From contig JBILML010000007.1 in assembly GCA_044375555.1 (NCBI GenBank), forward strand, positions 1 to 64,000: a stretch of DNA of 64,000 nucleotides. Reading direction: 5' to 3'. Source of the stretch: UBA967 sp044375555. GTDB taxonomy: Bacteria > Verrucomicrobiota > Verrucomicrobiia > Chthoniobacterales > Terrimicrobiaceae. The notes beneath the pieces are model-generated. The model was not told the DNA's origin and searched no databases. It saw nothing but the letters and a program-made list of their open reading frames with translations. Both the position numbers and the translations under genes were made by a program. Below, piece after piece: positions 8,178-20,891 of this stretch (position 1 is its first letter; every line of letters starts with the position of its first letter).

Positions 8178-9062
8178 CTATTCTTCTACGACCCCGATCA
8201 GGCCAAGGATGCGGTTGAGGTCATCGCTGCCGTAATACTCGATCTGGATGTGGCCCTTTTTCTCGCCGTGCTGGATCGAGACGCGCGTGGAGAGGCGGTG
8301 GGTAAGGAGGTTTTGCACGCGCTGGATGGCGGCGACGGGCTCCTGTGGGCGGTTTTTGGCGCGGCCCTTGCGTGGCTGGCCGCTCTCCGCCATCAGCTGC
8401 GCCGCCATTTTTTCAGCGATCCGCACGGAATGGCCAGAACGCACGATCTGGTCGGCGAGGAGTTTTTGCTCCTCGTGGTTGCGGAGCGAGAGGAGGACCT
8501 TCGCGTGGCCCACGGAGATGCGGCTGTGCTTCAGGAGCGCTTGCACATCGCTGGCGAGGTCGAGGAGCCGCATGGCATTTGCCACAGCGGCGCGGCTCTT
8601 GCCGACACGGCGCGCGATTTCCTCCTGCGTGAGGCTGAAATCCTGGTGCAACTTCGAGTAGGCGGAGGCTTCTTCGATCGGGTTCAGGCCCTCGCGCTGG
8701 AGATTCTCAATGAGCGCCAACTCCAAAACCTCGCGGTCGCTGGCCTCGCGCACGATGGCGGGCGCATCGGCGAGGCCGAGTTCCTTCGCCGCACGCCAAC
8801 GGCGTTCCCCGGCGATGAGTTCGTAGGTGCCATCGACCAGGCGGACGATAAGGGGCTGGATGATCCCGCGATCGCGGATGCTCTCCACGAGTTCATTCAA
8901 ATGCTCGACGGGGAAATCCAGACGCGGCTGGAGCGGGCTGGGCGCGATGCTGGTGAGGGGGAGCTTTTGGATTTTCTCTCCGTGCTCCTCCAAGGGGGCG
9001 GGGCTCGCGACGCGTTTGTTGATCAGCGCGCCGAGGCCTTTGCCGAGTGCTTGCTTTGCCAT
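8178..9062 (-). CDS. parB: Chromosome-partitioning protein ParB
   Basis: 294 residues. Seen: N-terminal KQALGKGLGALI, the CTP-binding box GERRWRAAKELG (about 85-97), LIENLQREGLNPIEEA, a helix-turn-helix DFSLTQEEIARRVGKSRAAV (about 140-160), and a C-terminal dimerisation segment HIQIEYYGSDDLNRIL. ParB loads on parS and spreads as a CTP-dependent clamp for origin segregation. No parA lies beside it and no full parS palindrome was seen. It leads the desaturase operon. The long N-terminal frame extension runs through the divergent lipoate ligase gene and is discarded. Confidence 0.94.
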   Translation of the reverse strand: MAKQALGKGLGALINKRVASPAPLEEHGEKIQKLPLTSIAPSPLQPRLDFPVEHLNELVESIRDRGIIQPLIVRLVDGTYELIAGERRWRAAKELGLADAPAIVREASDREVLELALIENLQREGLNPIEEASAYSKLHQDFSLTQEEIARRVGKSRAAVANAMRLLDLASDVQALLKHSRISVGHAKVLLSLRNHEEQKLLADQIVRSGHSVRIAEKMAAQLMAESGQPRKGRAKNRPQEPVAAIQRVQNLLTHRLSTRVSIQHGEKKGHIQIEYYGSDDLNRILGLIGVVEE

Positions 9063-9098
9063 GACCCGTGAAACTAAACAGGCCCTCCACCGCAAACC

Positions 9099-9755
9099 AT
9101 GAAAAAAACCTTCGCCCGAATTCTCTTTTGGGATGACCCGTGCCTGCGGACCCCGGCCGAGCAGATGGCTTGCGACGAGGCTTTGCCTAGAGTCACGGAG
9201 GCACCGGTCCTTCGCACCTATCGCTGGGCGGAACCAGCGGTGACTTTTGGTTACTCCCAGCGCCTCCAAAATGTCCAAACCCTCGCCCACGGCCGGCCTG
9301 TCATGCGCCGCTGGACGGGTGGCGGGACGGTTTTTCATGGGGGCGAACTCACACTCGGGTTGGCGATTCCCGCCAGCGGGGCCTTCACCCACCTCACCTC
9401 CGCGCAAATCTACCAAGCGATCCACGAGGCACTTCTGCCAGCGGTCCGGGAAATTCTCCCCGAGGCCAAGTTGGTCGCGCTGGAGGATTGCCGCTGCGGG
9501 CCGGTGTGCTTCGAAAGCCCTGTTGCCTACGATATCGTGGCAGGTTCGCGCAAAATCCTCGGGGGCGCACTCCGCCGCTCGCGGTTGGGTATTCTCTACC
9601 AAGGCTCGCTTCACGCCGACATCCCCCCGCTCGCCCTCGCCGAAGCGTTGGCGGATTGCGTTTCTCCCTTCGGAAACCTCCCCACTCTTGAAAATGCCGC
9701 CGCCAAACTCGCCCGCGAACGCTACAGCGACCCCGCCTGGTTGAACCTGCGCTAG
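9099..9755 (+). CDS. Lipoate-protein ligase A-like protein (biotin/lipoate transferase fold)
   Basis: 218 residues. Seen: N-terminal QMACDEALP, VTFGYSQ, the lipoate-binding RRWTGGGTVFH (about 70-80), and SRKILGGALRRSRLGILYQG with the conserved lysine of the BPL/LplA/LipB fold (PF03099). It attaches lipoate, or scavenged octanoate, to lipoyl domains of 2-oxoacid dehydrogenases or GcvH. It lacks the extra C-terminal domain of E. coli LplA, so it could be an octanoyl transferase (LipM-like). Divergent from parB with only 36 bp between the starts. Confidence 0.85.
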   Translation: MKKTFARILFWDDPCLRTPAEQMACDEALPRVTEAPVLRTYRWAEPAVTFGYSQRLQNVQTLAHGRPVMRRWTGGGTVFHGGELTLGLAIPASGAFTHLTSAQIYQAIHEALLPAVREILPEAKLVALEDCRCGPVCFESPVAYDIVAGSRKILGGALRRSRLGILYQGSLHADIPPLALAEALADCVSPFGNLPTLENAAAKLARERYSDPAWLNLR

Positions 9756-9789
9756 CTTTCGAGCGAGCGTCTCATTATTTCTAAAAAAC

Positions 9790-10389
9790 ATGGCGGTCAT
9801 CGGAGTCACCGGCGGCATCGGATCAGGCAAGTCGACTTTCTCAAAAATGTTGGCCGACCACCTCTCCGCGCGCCTGTTCGACGCCGACTCCGCCGCGCGC
9901 GAACTCCTCGAGTCCGACCCCGCCGTGTGCCAAGAGATCACCACCGAGATTTTCGCCGAAGCCTACACCCCCGACGGCAAGCCCGACCGCGCCGCGATCC
10001 GGCGCTTGGTCTTTCACGACCCCGCCGCCAAGGCCCGCCTCGAATCCATCCTCCACCCCCGCATCCGCGAGCGTTGGACGCAACTCGCCGCCGAATGCCG
10101 TCAAAACGCCACGCCGCTCGTCGTGGAAATCCCCCTGCTTTTCGAGATAGGCGCCGAGCGTTTCTTCGACCGGATCGTCACAGTCGCCTGCTCGCACGAG
10201 ACCCAACTCGCCCGCACCGCCGCCCGCGGCCTGCCCCGCGACGAGGCCGAGTCGATCATTCGCAGCCAGCTCCCCCTCGAGCGCAAAACCTCCCGCGCGC
10301 ATTTTGTGGTCTGGAACGACGGCTCGCATGCCAATCTCGAAAACCAAGCCGCCGAACTCGCCAAAATCCTCCAAAAACCCCTGTCATAA
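9790..10389 (+). CDS. coaE: Dephospho-CoA kinase
   Basis: 199 residues. Catalyses the last step of coenzyme A synthesis, phosphorylating the 3'-OH of dephospho-CoA. Seen: P-loop GVTGGIGSGKST (5-16), LFDADSAARELL (Asp in the substrate loop), HPRIRERW, VEIPLLFE and the LID-type segment QLARTAARGL with SQLPLERK. Length is standard. It begins 34 nt after the lipoate ligase stop, so the two probably share a transcript. Confidence 0.95.
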   Translation: MAVIGVTGGIGSGKSTFSKMLADHLSARLFDADSAARELLESDPAVCQEITTEIFAEAYTPDGKPDRAAIRRLVFHDPAAKARLESILHPRIRERWTQLAAECRQNATPLVVEIPLLFEIGAERFFDRIVTVACSHETQLARTAARGLPRDEAESIIRSQLPLERKTSRAHFVVWNDGSHANLENQAAELAKILQKPLS

Positions 10390-10516
10390 TCCCCCAAAAG
10401 AAAAAGTGGACTCCCTTCGCGCGAACCTGTTATCAGTCCGCCTCGTTCACGAAACCTCGAGAATATAGACGCCCAGCCGCACGGCCTGGGTGTCGCAACC
10501 AAAAAAACCACCCAAC

Positions 10517-10792
10517 ATGCCAACAGCAGCCAAACCTAAACGCAAAGCCAATCCCGCCCTCCTCAAACCCGTTCAACCTGACGCCGTTCTTGCGGCCGTC
10601 GTCGGCTCCACCCCGGTCTCCCGCGGCGAGCTCACCAAAAAAGTCTGGGACTACATCAAGAAACACGGTCTCCAAGACGCCAAGAACAAGCGCAACATCA
10701 ACGCCGACGCGCTCCTCAAGCCCGTCTTCGGCGGCAAGGCCCAAGTCACCATGTTCGAGATGACCAAGCTCGTCTCGACCCATGTGAAGTAA
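10517..10792 (+). CDS. Stand-alone SWIB/MDM2 domain protein
   Basis: 91 residues. After a basic N-terminal tail (AAKPKRKANPALLKP) a single SWIB domain fills the protein: DAVLAAVVGSTPVSRGELTKKVWDYIKKH, GLQDAKNKRNINAD, LLKPVFGGKAQVTMFEMTKLVSTH. Bacterial single-domain SWIB proteins occur in Chlamydiae, Verrucomicrobia and some proteobacteria and are thought to act in nucleoid or topoisomerase function, but the role is unproven. ATG 10517 is preferred over a GTG nine codons upstream because homology begins after it. A strong terminator follows. Confidence 0.9.
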   Translation: MPTAAKPKRKANPALLKPVQPDAVLAAVVGSTPVSRGELTKKVWDYIKKHGLQDAKNKRNINADALLKPVFGGKAQVTMFEMTKLVSTHVK

Positions 10793-10810
10793 GACCTCTC
10801 CGGTTTTCTC

Positions 10811-10847
10811 AAAAACCCCTCCCTGCCTCGCGCGGGAGGGGTTTTTT
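10811..10847 (+). terminator. Intrinsic terminator after the SWIB gene
   Basis: AAAAACCCCTCCC (from 10811) pairs with GGGAGGGG (10834-10841) around a CTGCCTCGCGC loop and is followed by six T. It lies 19 nt after the SWIB stop, and the A-tract upstream of the stem makes it potentially bidirectional. Confidence 0.9.
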
Positions 10848-10939
10848 ATTGCCTCAGACCCGCGCTCCCCCACCCGCTCTAGAAAAAATGCTGGCATCCC
10901 CGTCTGGAAAAACCACCCTGTGACCATACTTCCCATTTC

Positions 10940-12370
10940 ATGAAAAGGTCGCTGGTCCTCACTTTAATTTTCGCCTCGGGATTTTGCGCGGGCTACCTGC
11001 TGGGTGTTCCATTTTTTAAAACCCAGCCTCTGCCGTCTTCGACCCGCCAACCGGAGAAAGTCGAAAATCTCGGCCAGAAATTCTCCACCTTGGCTTCCTC
11101 CGAAAAAAAACAAGCAACCTCTCCACCAAAAGGCCAAAAGCCCACGCCAAAGCCCGCCACGCCTCCCAATCTTGCCGCCGAAATCGCGAGCCTCTCGCTT
11201 GCTGAAGTCCACTCTCGCCTCCAAGCCATGAATGGAATGCAGGCCACCGCAGCCACCGATGAGATGGATCAACTGCTCGTGAGTCGCTGGTCGAAGTTGG
11301 ACCCGATCGGCGCGTCAGAGTTTGCCGCCGCAGCCGTCGCCGAGGGCGGCAATCCCCGACTTTTGCAAACAGCCACGGCGGCTTGGGCAAAAACCGACCC
11401 GGTCGGCGCAGCGAAGTGGGCCTCAAAACTCGACTCCCTGCTCGCAAGGGACACGGCGATAGGCCAGATTTTCACCACTTGGTCATCAACCGACCCTCTG
11501 TCGGCTTCCACAGCGATCGATGCGCTCCGCTTTTTAAATCATCCCTCAAAACCGGTTGCCCTGCCATTGGGCTCGGCACAGACGGTGGCGACCGCCGCCG
11601 TAGCAAAAAATTTTATCAAAGCAAACCCATATGCCGCTTTGAAATGGGCCGAGAGGCTTACAGGCCCGCTCCAAGTCGCCGCAACGCGGGAGATTGTGAC
11701 CCTCTGGTCCGTTACAGATCCTGCGGCAACCGGGGCCTGGATTTTGAAACAGCCATCCCAGCAGATACGCAACGAAGCATTGGGCCAGCTCGCGAGAAAT
11801 TGGGTGGTTCGCGATCCCGGCACCGCCTTCGACTACGCGCCGATCATTTCCGATCCCAGCCTGCGAAATCGGTTTATGCAATCCGCCATGCAAAGGTTTT
11901 CTAGCATGGATCCAGTGGCTGCAGCCAATTGGCTGTTCACGGAGGCGGCCACTCCGCACGCCGACTCCTTGGTGAGCGGCGTGTCCTCAAGCCTGGCGGC
12001 CTTCGATCCCGGCGCTGCTTCAGTTTGGGCAACATCCATCACTGATTCCAATATCCGCAACAAGGCCGTCTCGGCAGTCTCAACATCTTGGGCACAAAAC
12101 AATCTCAAGGCCGCAGCGGGTTGGATTTCCTCCTTGCGGGACCCCAAAACGAGAGATGTTGCCACGGCGGCCTTCAGCGTCCAAATGGCCAAAACGGACC
12201 CCGCCGCAGCGGCTCAATGGGCCTCCCGAATTTCCGATCCAGCCCAACTCAAAGGCTCCCTGCAAAGGATCGTGGGCGACTGGAAAAAAATCGACCCAAA
12301 TTCCGCGCGGCTCTTCGTGCAGTCCTCGACCGCTCTGCCAGCAGAGTTCAAACAAAAGCTGCTGCGCTGA
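10940..12370 (+). CDS. Membrane-anchored helical-repeat protein with WxxxDPxxA repeats
   Basis: 476 residues. Residues 1-25 (KRSLVLTLIFASGFCAGYLLG) form an uncleaved or signal anchor, followed by a Lys/Pro-rich linker (30-75). From about 105 to 470 the protein is built of roughly ten units of 35-40 residues sharing W-x(3)-DP-x(2)-A-x(2)-W, for example WAKTDPVGAAKWASKL, WSVTDPAATGAWILKQ, FSSMDPVAAANWLF and MAKTDPAAAAQWASRI. This predicts an all-helical solenoid exposed outside the inner membrane. No catalytic motif is seen; a scaffold or binding role is a guess. It lies alone between the SWIB terminator and metH. Confidence 0.8.
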   Translation: MKRSLVLTLIFASGFCAGYLLGVPFFKTQPLPSSTRQPEKVENLGQKFSTLASSEKKQATSPPKGQKPTPKPATPPNLAAEIASLSLAEVHSRLQAMNGMQATAATDEMDQLLVSRWSKLDPIGASEFAAAAVAEGGNPRLLQTATAAWAKTDPVGAAKWASKLDSLLARDTAIGQIFTTWSSTDPLSASTAIDALRFLNHPSKPVALPLGSAQTVATAAVAKNFIKANPYAALKWAERLTGPLQVAATREIVTLWSVTDPAATGAWILKQPSQQIRNEALGQLARNWVVRDPGTAFDYAPIISDPSLRNRFMQSAMQRFSSMDPVAAANWLFTEAATPHADSLVSGVSSSLAAFDPGAASVWATSITDSNIRNKAVSAVSTSWAQNNLKAAAGWISSLRDPKTRDVATAAFSVQMAKTDPAAAAQWASRISDPAQLKGSLQRIVGDWKKIDPNSARLFVQSSTALPAEFKQKLLR

Positions 12371-12457
12371 ACGAAACTCTCTCCCGTCACTTCTAACTCC
12401 GGCTCTTTTTTTGTGTTCTGATCACCGCGTGATCCGTATTGTTTTCCGCTTCACGAA

Positions 12458-16195
<3,738 letters not shown>

Positions 16196-16201
16196 GCTGA
16201 C

Positions 16202-17500
16202 ATGAAAACCAAGCGGCCATGGATTTTTATCGGGCTGTTGGTGCTTGCCGTGGCGGCTTTGTTTTTGTGGAGCCGGGTGCGGGGGTTTTTGGAGGGGGAG
16301 GAGTTTCGGCGATTGGTCGAGGAATTCGCCGGAGGGACGGTGCGCGGTCAGGCGGCGATTGAGCCGTTGCGGTGGGATGGCGCGCATGTGGAAACCGGCT
16401 CGCTGCGGTTGACGGGTGGCGAGGGCTCGAAAGTTCGCTCGATCCATGTGGAAAATCTGCGCGCCAAAATGGACTGGGCAGCGGTGCTTTCGGGGGCTTG
16501 GCGGGTGGAGAAATTTTTGGCGAAGAGCTTGCGGGCGGAGTTTGGCGAGGCAGCCGCCGCGCAAACCTCGAATGGATCAAGCCCCACGGCGGCGCTGGCG
16601 ATTTTGCCGTCGCGTTTTGAAATGGGGGTCGTTGTGATCGATCGCGCGGATTTGGATTTTGGCGAGACGGAGATTCAGAAGACCGCTCTGGAGGTTCGGC
16701 CCGAGGGACGCGGCTGGAAATTTAAGGGATCGGGCGGGAGGTTTGTTTGTCCCTGGCTGCCGCCGCTGGCGATCGAGTCGTTTCTCGCCGATTGGAGCGA
16801 GGGTCGAGTTTCGGTGGATGCGTCATCGCTCAAGTTGGGCACGAGTGGCAAAATCTCGGCGGTTGGAAAATGGCCGGGTGCGATGGAGGTCAAATGGTCT
16901 GATGTTTCGCCCTCCGATTACCCCGGCGGGAAATGGGGTGCCAATCTGGAGGGAAAGCTTGCTGGTTCGGCCCTAGTCGAGGCGGGGCGGGTGACGGGTA
17001 ATTTCGATTGGAGTGGCAGCAGCCTGCGGGGTGTGCCGATTTTGGAGAAGGCCGCCGATTTCACAGGGCGCGCGGAATTTCGCAGATTGCCGATCTCAAA
17101 ATCGACAGCGGACTTCGAAATTCAGCACGGAAATTTTGCTTTTCGGAATGTCGTTCTCGAATCCGCTGGATTGCTGCGCGTGGAAGGGAGCTTTTCGGTT
17201 TCGAAAAACAAGGAGCTGCTCGGCGAATTGCAGGTCGGCGTGGCACCGGCGCTCCTCAATGGAATTCCCGGGGCGCGCTCGAGGGTTTTCACGCGCGAGG
17301 CTGATGGCTTGGTTTGGACGCCGGTGACTGTCGGGGGCTCGATTGACGCGCCGACGGAAAATCTCTCTTCACGCCTTGTCGCCGCTGCTGGCGGGGCGGC
17401 TTTGGAGGCGATGGATCCGGTTCTGCAAACGGTTCCGGAGCCTGCGCGCAAGGCGGTGGATGAGACGATCAACACCCTTTTCGACATCCTCGGGCGCTGA
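16202..17500 (+). CDS. AsmA-like membrane-anchored hypothetical protein
   Basis: 432 residues. One N-terminal membrane segment (about 6-24, WIFIGLLVLAVAALFLW), then a long strand-rich region with alternating hydrophobic motifs such as HVETGSLRLTGGE, RVEKFLAKSLRAEF, DRADLDFGETEI, VRGIPILEKAADFTG-like repeats and LLRVEGSFSVSKN. This pattern is typical of AsmA/TamB-type proteins involved in envelope lipid traffic, but the match is by style rather than a firm motif. It starts 6 nt after metH and has a more Gly/Trp-rich, G-biased composition than metH. Confidence 0.65.
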   Translation: MKTKRPWIFIGLLVLAVAALFLWSRVRGFLEGEEFRRLVEEFAGGTVRGQAAIEPLRWDGAHVETGSLRLTGGEGSKVRSIHVENLRAKMDWAAVLSGAWRVEKFLAKSLRAEFGEAAAAQTSNGSSPTAALAILPSRFEMGVVVIDRADLDFGETEIQKTALEVRPEGRGWKFKGSGGRFVCPWLPPLAIESFLADWSEGRVSVDASSLKLGTSGKISAVGKWPGAMEVKWSDVSPSDYPGGKWGANLEGKLAGSALVEAGRVTGNFDWSGSSLRGVPILEKAADFTGRAEFRRLPISKSTADFEIQHGNFAFRNVVLESAGLLRVEGSFSVSKNKELLGELQVGVAPALLNGIPGARSRVFTREADGLVWTPVTVGGSIDAPTENLSSRLVAAAGGAALEAMDPVLQTVPEPARKAVDETINTLFDILGR

Positions 17501-17512
17501 TAGGTTTCTTTT

Positions 17513-17749
17513 GTGTCCACCGATAATGCCCATCTTGCCGACCGTGCGGTCCGCGCCGAAAAAATCATCGCCGCGCCGGGGAAGTTCAAGGTTTGCGAAG
17601 GCTGCGATTCCATCGTCACCGAGCGGGTGGTGAATTGCCCGAACTGCCATGGCTACCGCTTCGATGAAGCTCCCGAGCGCGTCGTGGAGCAGGCGCGCCT
17701 CCTCGCCGCAAGGCCCCAGCAAAGCGTGACGGCTCAGGATTTGTCCTGA
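17513..17749 (+). CDS. Small zinc-ribbon protein
   Basis: 78 residues, GTG start at 17513, 12 nt after the previous gene. Seen: C-E-G-C (29-32) and C-P-N-C-H (43-47), a four-cysteine zinc ribbon, followed by GYRFDEAPERVVEQARLLA. Ribbons like this bind nucleic acid or act as structural domains, and no partner is evident. Its last 16 bases overlap the 3' end of the opposite-strand gene. Confidence 0.75.
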   Translation: MSTDNAHLADRAVRAEKIIAAPGKFKVCEGCDSIVTERVVNCPNCHGYRFDEAPERVVEQARLLAARPQQSVTAQDLS

Positions 17750-18423
17750 GTCCTCGCCTGAAGTTGCTCCGACAATCTCCTCCACGCAGAAGCCGCGGCT
17801 TGGCGTGCCGCCTCAGGTTTTTGCGAAGCCAAAAGCCGGTCGGCTTTCGCGAACGCGGCCGCCGTGGCCGAATACTCCGAGGCGGATCCGCCATAGAGCA
17901 TGGCGAGGATTTCGGAGATTGCGGCGGGGAGTTGGTTCTGGCGGTTGCCATCCGCCGCGAGCATCCACCGGTGCAGTTGGAGTCGCGCGACCACCACCGG
18001 ATCGAATCGCGCATCGGTCTGGCGGCGGAGAATTTCAAAAGTCCGCTCCAGATACGGCAGGGCCCGCTCGCGGTCGGCATTGTCGGCCGACTCGAGGAAA
18101 TTCTCCAGAGCCTGCGAAGAATTCCACGCCGCCTGTGCGGCAGCCATCGGCGCGAGGCGGAACTCCTCTTGGAAAATTCGGTAGAGCCTGACGAGCAGCG
18201 CCGCTGATCGCTGGGCTTTTGCGTTTTCAAAAGCTTCACATTCCAGCACGGCCATCTTCGGCGGCCTAAAACCCTCGAGTGCGGGAAAGCGCGGCCAAAA
18301 GACATATCCCGCCACCATCACCAGCAGGAACAGCAGCCCCTTTATGAACAACCTTCGCACCCAAGAAGTCTGAGCGAGGCGACTAGAATCCAAAATCCCT
18401 TTTTGCCCAGCCCCACATTTCAC
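17734..18423 (-). CDS. Hypothetical single-pass membrane protein
   Basis: Up to 229 residues. A membrane anchor at about 22-42 (WVRRLFIKGLLFLLVMVAGYVFW) precedes an Ala/Arg/Glu-rich helical region with no recognised domain. The start is uncertain: a GTG at Val22, just before the anchor, would give a more typical membrane protein. Convergent with and overlapping the zinc-ribbon gene. Located 66 nt downstream of the mechanosensitive channel gene on the same strand, so possibly in the same transcript. Confidence 0.6.
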   Translation of the reverse strand: MKCGAGQKGILDSSRLAQTSWVRRLFIKGLLFLLVMVAGYVFWPRFPALEGFRPPKMAVLECEAFENAKAQRSAALLVRLYRIFQEEFRLAPMAAAQAAWNSSQALENFLESADNADRERALPYLERTFEILRRQTDARFDPVVVARLQLHRWMLAADGNRQNQLPAAISEILAMLYGGSASEYSATAAAFAKADRLLASQKPEAARQAAASAWRRLSEQLQARTQDKS

Positions 18424-18489
18424 CCGATAGCCAAGCCCGCGCGAGGACGGGAGACTTCCTTCGCGGTGGGAGGGATGTGACTTTGCGCT

Positions 18490-20775
18490 CTAAGATTCCT
18501 TCTCGAGGCGAACTTGGATGGGCTTTGAGGGGATGAGCCGGATGTCGCGTTGCGGGAAGGCCATTTCGATTTCGCGTTCCTTAAACAGCCGCGCGATGAG
18601 AACTCGCAGGTGGGTGCCGATATCCCTGGCGTTGTGGGTGCGGACCTCGAGCCAGTAGTAAACATGGAAGTCGAGCGTGCTCTCGCCGAAATTTTCAAAG
18701 GAAACCTCCGGCACGGGATCGCGGAGGATTTCGGGTTGTGCATCGAGGGCCTCTTTGAGGGTGCGCATGACGAGGTCCACATCCGACCCGTAGGACACAC
18801 CCACGGGAAAATCGTAACGATGCATGGGATCGGAGAGAGTCCAGTTGATCACATTTTTTTCCAGAAGAGAGCTGTTCGGAACCAGCACCTCGACGCCATC
18901 GAACTTGCGGATCGCAGAACAAAGGCTGCCGAGATCTGTGACGCGTCCGAAATTCCCGTCCACTTCGACGAGGTCTCCGACATTGATTTTTTGTTCGAGG
19001 AGAAGGAGCAAGCCGCTGATGAAATTATTGATGAGGTTCTGGCTGCCGAAGCCGATTCCCACGGCCAGCGCACCGCCGAGAAAGGCGAAGATCGTGAGAG
19101 GGATTTGGAGCCATTGGAGGACTATCAAAACGAAAATCACTGAGAGCGCGTAGAAGCTCAGTTTTTGGATGAGATGGTTGCGCGACCCAGGAAGTTTGGT
19201 GTGACGCTCGACTGTCGCGGAAATCCGCCGCGCCAAGATGTGAGCGAGGATTAATGCCGTGGCAAGGGCGAGGACCGCCGTGGTGATAGCCCCAAGGGTG
19301 ACTGCCCGGTCGCCTTGATTAGTGATTTGGAAATTCCAGAAACCCTGGATGCTTTTCCAGAGGTTGTGAACGATCGCATTGGCGCGCCGCTGCGATACGA
19401 GGGCGGAGATTTCGGTTTCGATCTCGCCGAGAAGGCGGGTTTGAAGGGCCAGAAGCGAGGCGGTCTCGTCCCTAACATGCAGTAATTGCTCCGCGAGGGT
19501 TTGGTTCTTTTTGATCTGATCCTGAAGCGCCGCGCGCTCCGGCTGGGTGGTGCCGGGCACGCGGAGGTCCTGACGCCAATTTTCGGACTCGGCCTGTTTT
19601 TCGGCGAGGAGGCGATCAACGCGGTCCAACAGGTCGCGGGTCGTGAGAAGCTGGCTCGAAAGGTCATTGCGGGCTTTTTCGAAGCTATCGAGATTGGTGT
19701 TTTTAAGAATTTCCAGAACGCGGTTCCAAAGGTCGAGCGTATGGCGAGCGGTGAAGGCTCTGGCACGCGCCGCGCTGCAGAGTGATTCGAGGTGGGAATA
19801 CTCCGCGAGGGAGGTCTGGGCTTCTTTTTGAAGATCCTCCGGCGGTGCGGAGCCGTTCGCGGTGGCGGCGGCGAGCTTTGAGCGCGAGTCGGCGAGTCGG
19901 GCGGCGGCAGCGTCGAAGGCTTGGGAGGACTGCTCGTCGAATTTTATGAGTTCGGGGAGGGTTTTTTCGATTTGGGAAATCTCCGCCGTGGCGCGCTGGG
20001 CGGCGAGGAGTCGGCCGTAACCGGAATCGGCAAGCAGCTTCGAGATCGTGTCGATGCGGGCTTGGATCTCGGTGGATTCGAGTTCGAGGCGATAGCCGAG
20101 CCACTTCTGGAAGAAGACTTGGGCGTTGGCGTTGTCCTCGCGGATGGTGCCAATGAGGATGTCCACATCCGACCGGTCGCGGGCGTTTGCGGCGAGCTGG
20201 GATTGCGCCTCGACACGGAGTTCCGCGAGATTGTGGCGGGCAGAGCGGCTTTCCTGCTCCGCACTGGCGACTCCAGCGGGATGGGCCTTCAGATTGGCCT
20301 CGAAGCGGGCGAGTTGATTTTTGAGATCCTCCGAATCCCGCTCGAGTGCGAGGGCCTCGGTGTTGTTCGAGGGTGGGGAGGGTTTCGCATCCTCGACATC
20401 GCCGACCGTTTCACGGACGACAATCCATTCGAGGAGGTTCTTGGCAGAGTTCCACGAGTCCACCGCACCGGCCGCATCACGCTCAATTTCGGCGGGGCGG
20501 CTATCGGGAAACCCAGCGGCCTGGACTTTGGATTGGAAGCCCTCGGACTTCGCGAGCCCGAGGCGGCCCGACGCCTCTTGGATTTTCTCCTGCACCCAGG
20601 GAATCTGTGCAGAGGCGCCTTTTTGGGATTGTTCGGAGGATCCGGCGGCCGCAGGTGGGGAGGTGAGGGATTCGATGACTTGATTGATCGTCTGTGCCTG
20701 AATGGAAGCGCTCAACAAGATCACGAGAGCGACATGCAGAAAGGGCGCGCGGAATAATCGAAATCGCCGGGACAT
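18490..20775 (-). CDS. MscS-family mechanosensitive ion channel with long periplasmic coiled coil
   Basis: 761 residues. A signal peptide (1-28, FRLFRAPFLHVALVILLSAS) is followed by about 430 residues of heptad-rich helices. Hydrophobic segments come next (about 500-620), then the MscS pore and beta domain: GGALAVGIGFGSQNLINNFISG, EQKINVGDLVEVDGNFGRV, and VPNSSLLEKNVINWTLSD, then the C-terminal alpha/beta region. MscS-type channels open under membrane tension to release solutes. The exported coiled-coil extension resembles the MscK/YbdG-like large forms. ATG 20775 is chosen since the signal peptide begins there. Confidence 0.9.
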   Translation of the reverse strand: MSRRFRLFRAPFLHVALVILLSASIQAQTINQVIESLTSPPAAAGSSEQSQKGASAQIPWVQEKIQEASGRLGLAKSEGFQSKVQAAGFPDSRPAEIERDAAGAVDSWNSAKNLLEWIVVRETVGDVEDAKPSPPSNNTEALALERDSEDLKNQLARFEANLKAHPAGVASAEQESRSARHNLAELRVEAQSQLAANARDRSDVDILIGTIREDNANAQVFFQKWLGYRLELESTEIQARIDTISKLLADSGYGRLLAAQRATAEISQIEKTLPELIKFDEQSSQAFDAAAARLADSRSKLAAATANGSAPPEDLQKEAQTSLAEYSHLESLCSAARARAFTARHTLDLWNRVLEILKNTNLDSFEKARNDLSSQLLTTRDLLDRVDRLLAEKQAESENWRQDLRVPGTTQPERAALQDQIKKNQTLAEQLLHVRDETASLLALQTRLLGEIETEISALVSQRRANAIVHNLWKSIQGFWNFQITNQGDRAVTLGAITTAVLALATALILAHILARRISATVERHTKLPGSRNHLIQKLSFYALSVIFVLIVLQWLQIPLTIFAFLGGALAVGIGFGSQNLINNFISGLLLLLEQKINVGDLVEVDGNFGRVTDLGSLCSAIRKFDGVEVLVPNSSLLEKNVINWTLSDPMHRYDFPVGVSYGSDVDLVMRTLKEALDAQPEILRDPVPEVSFENFGESTLDFHVYYWLEVRTHNARDIGTHLRVLIARLFKEREIEMAFPQRDIRLIPSKPIQVRLEKES

Positions 20776-20891
20776 TGGAGGCGAATTTAGTCCTGCCCGA
20801 GCAGAGGCCAAGTTTGAAAAAGAAATCTGGAATTTGGGGTGATCACCTCGGTTCCGCGAAGCACGCCTGCAGCTAGCCTTGTTCACGAATC

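Noticed and set aside
9060..9085. parS-like half-site CCCGTGAAAC beside parB
   Set aside because: The parS consensus is a palindrome (TGTTTCACGTGAAACA); only one half resembles it here.
8178..9944. 588-residue version of ParB starting upstream
   Set aside because: The extra N-terminus is antisense to the lipoate ligase gene and lacks similarity; the ParB core begins at 9062.
12371..12457. Possible cobalamin or SAM riboswitch ahead of metH
   Set aside because: Only 87 nt are available and no B12-box, SAM core or expression-platform hairpin could be found.
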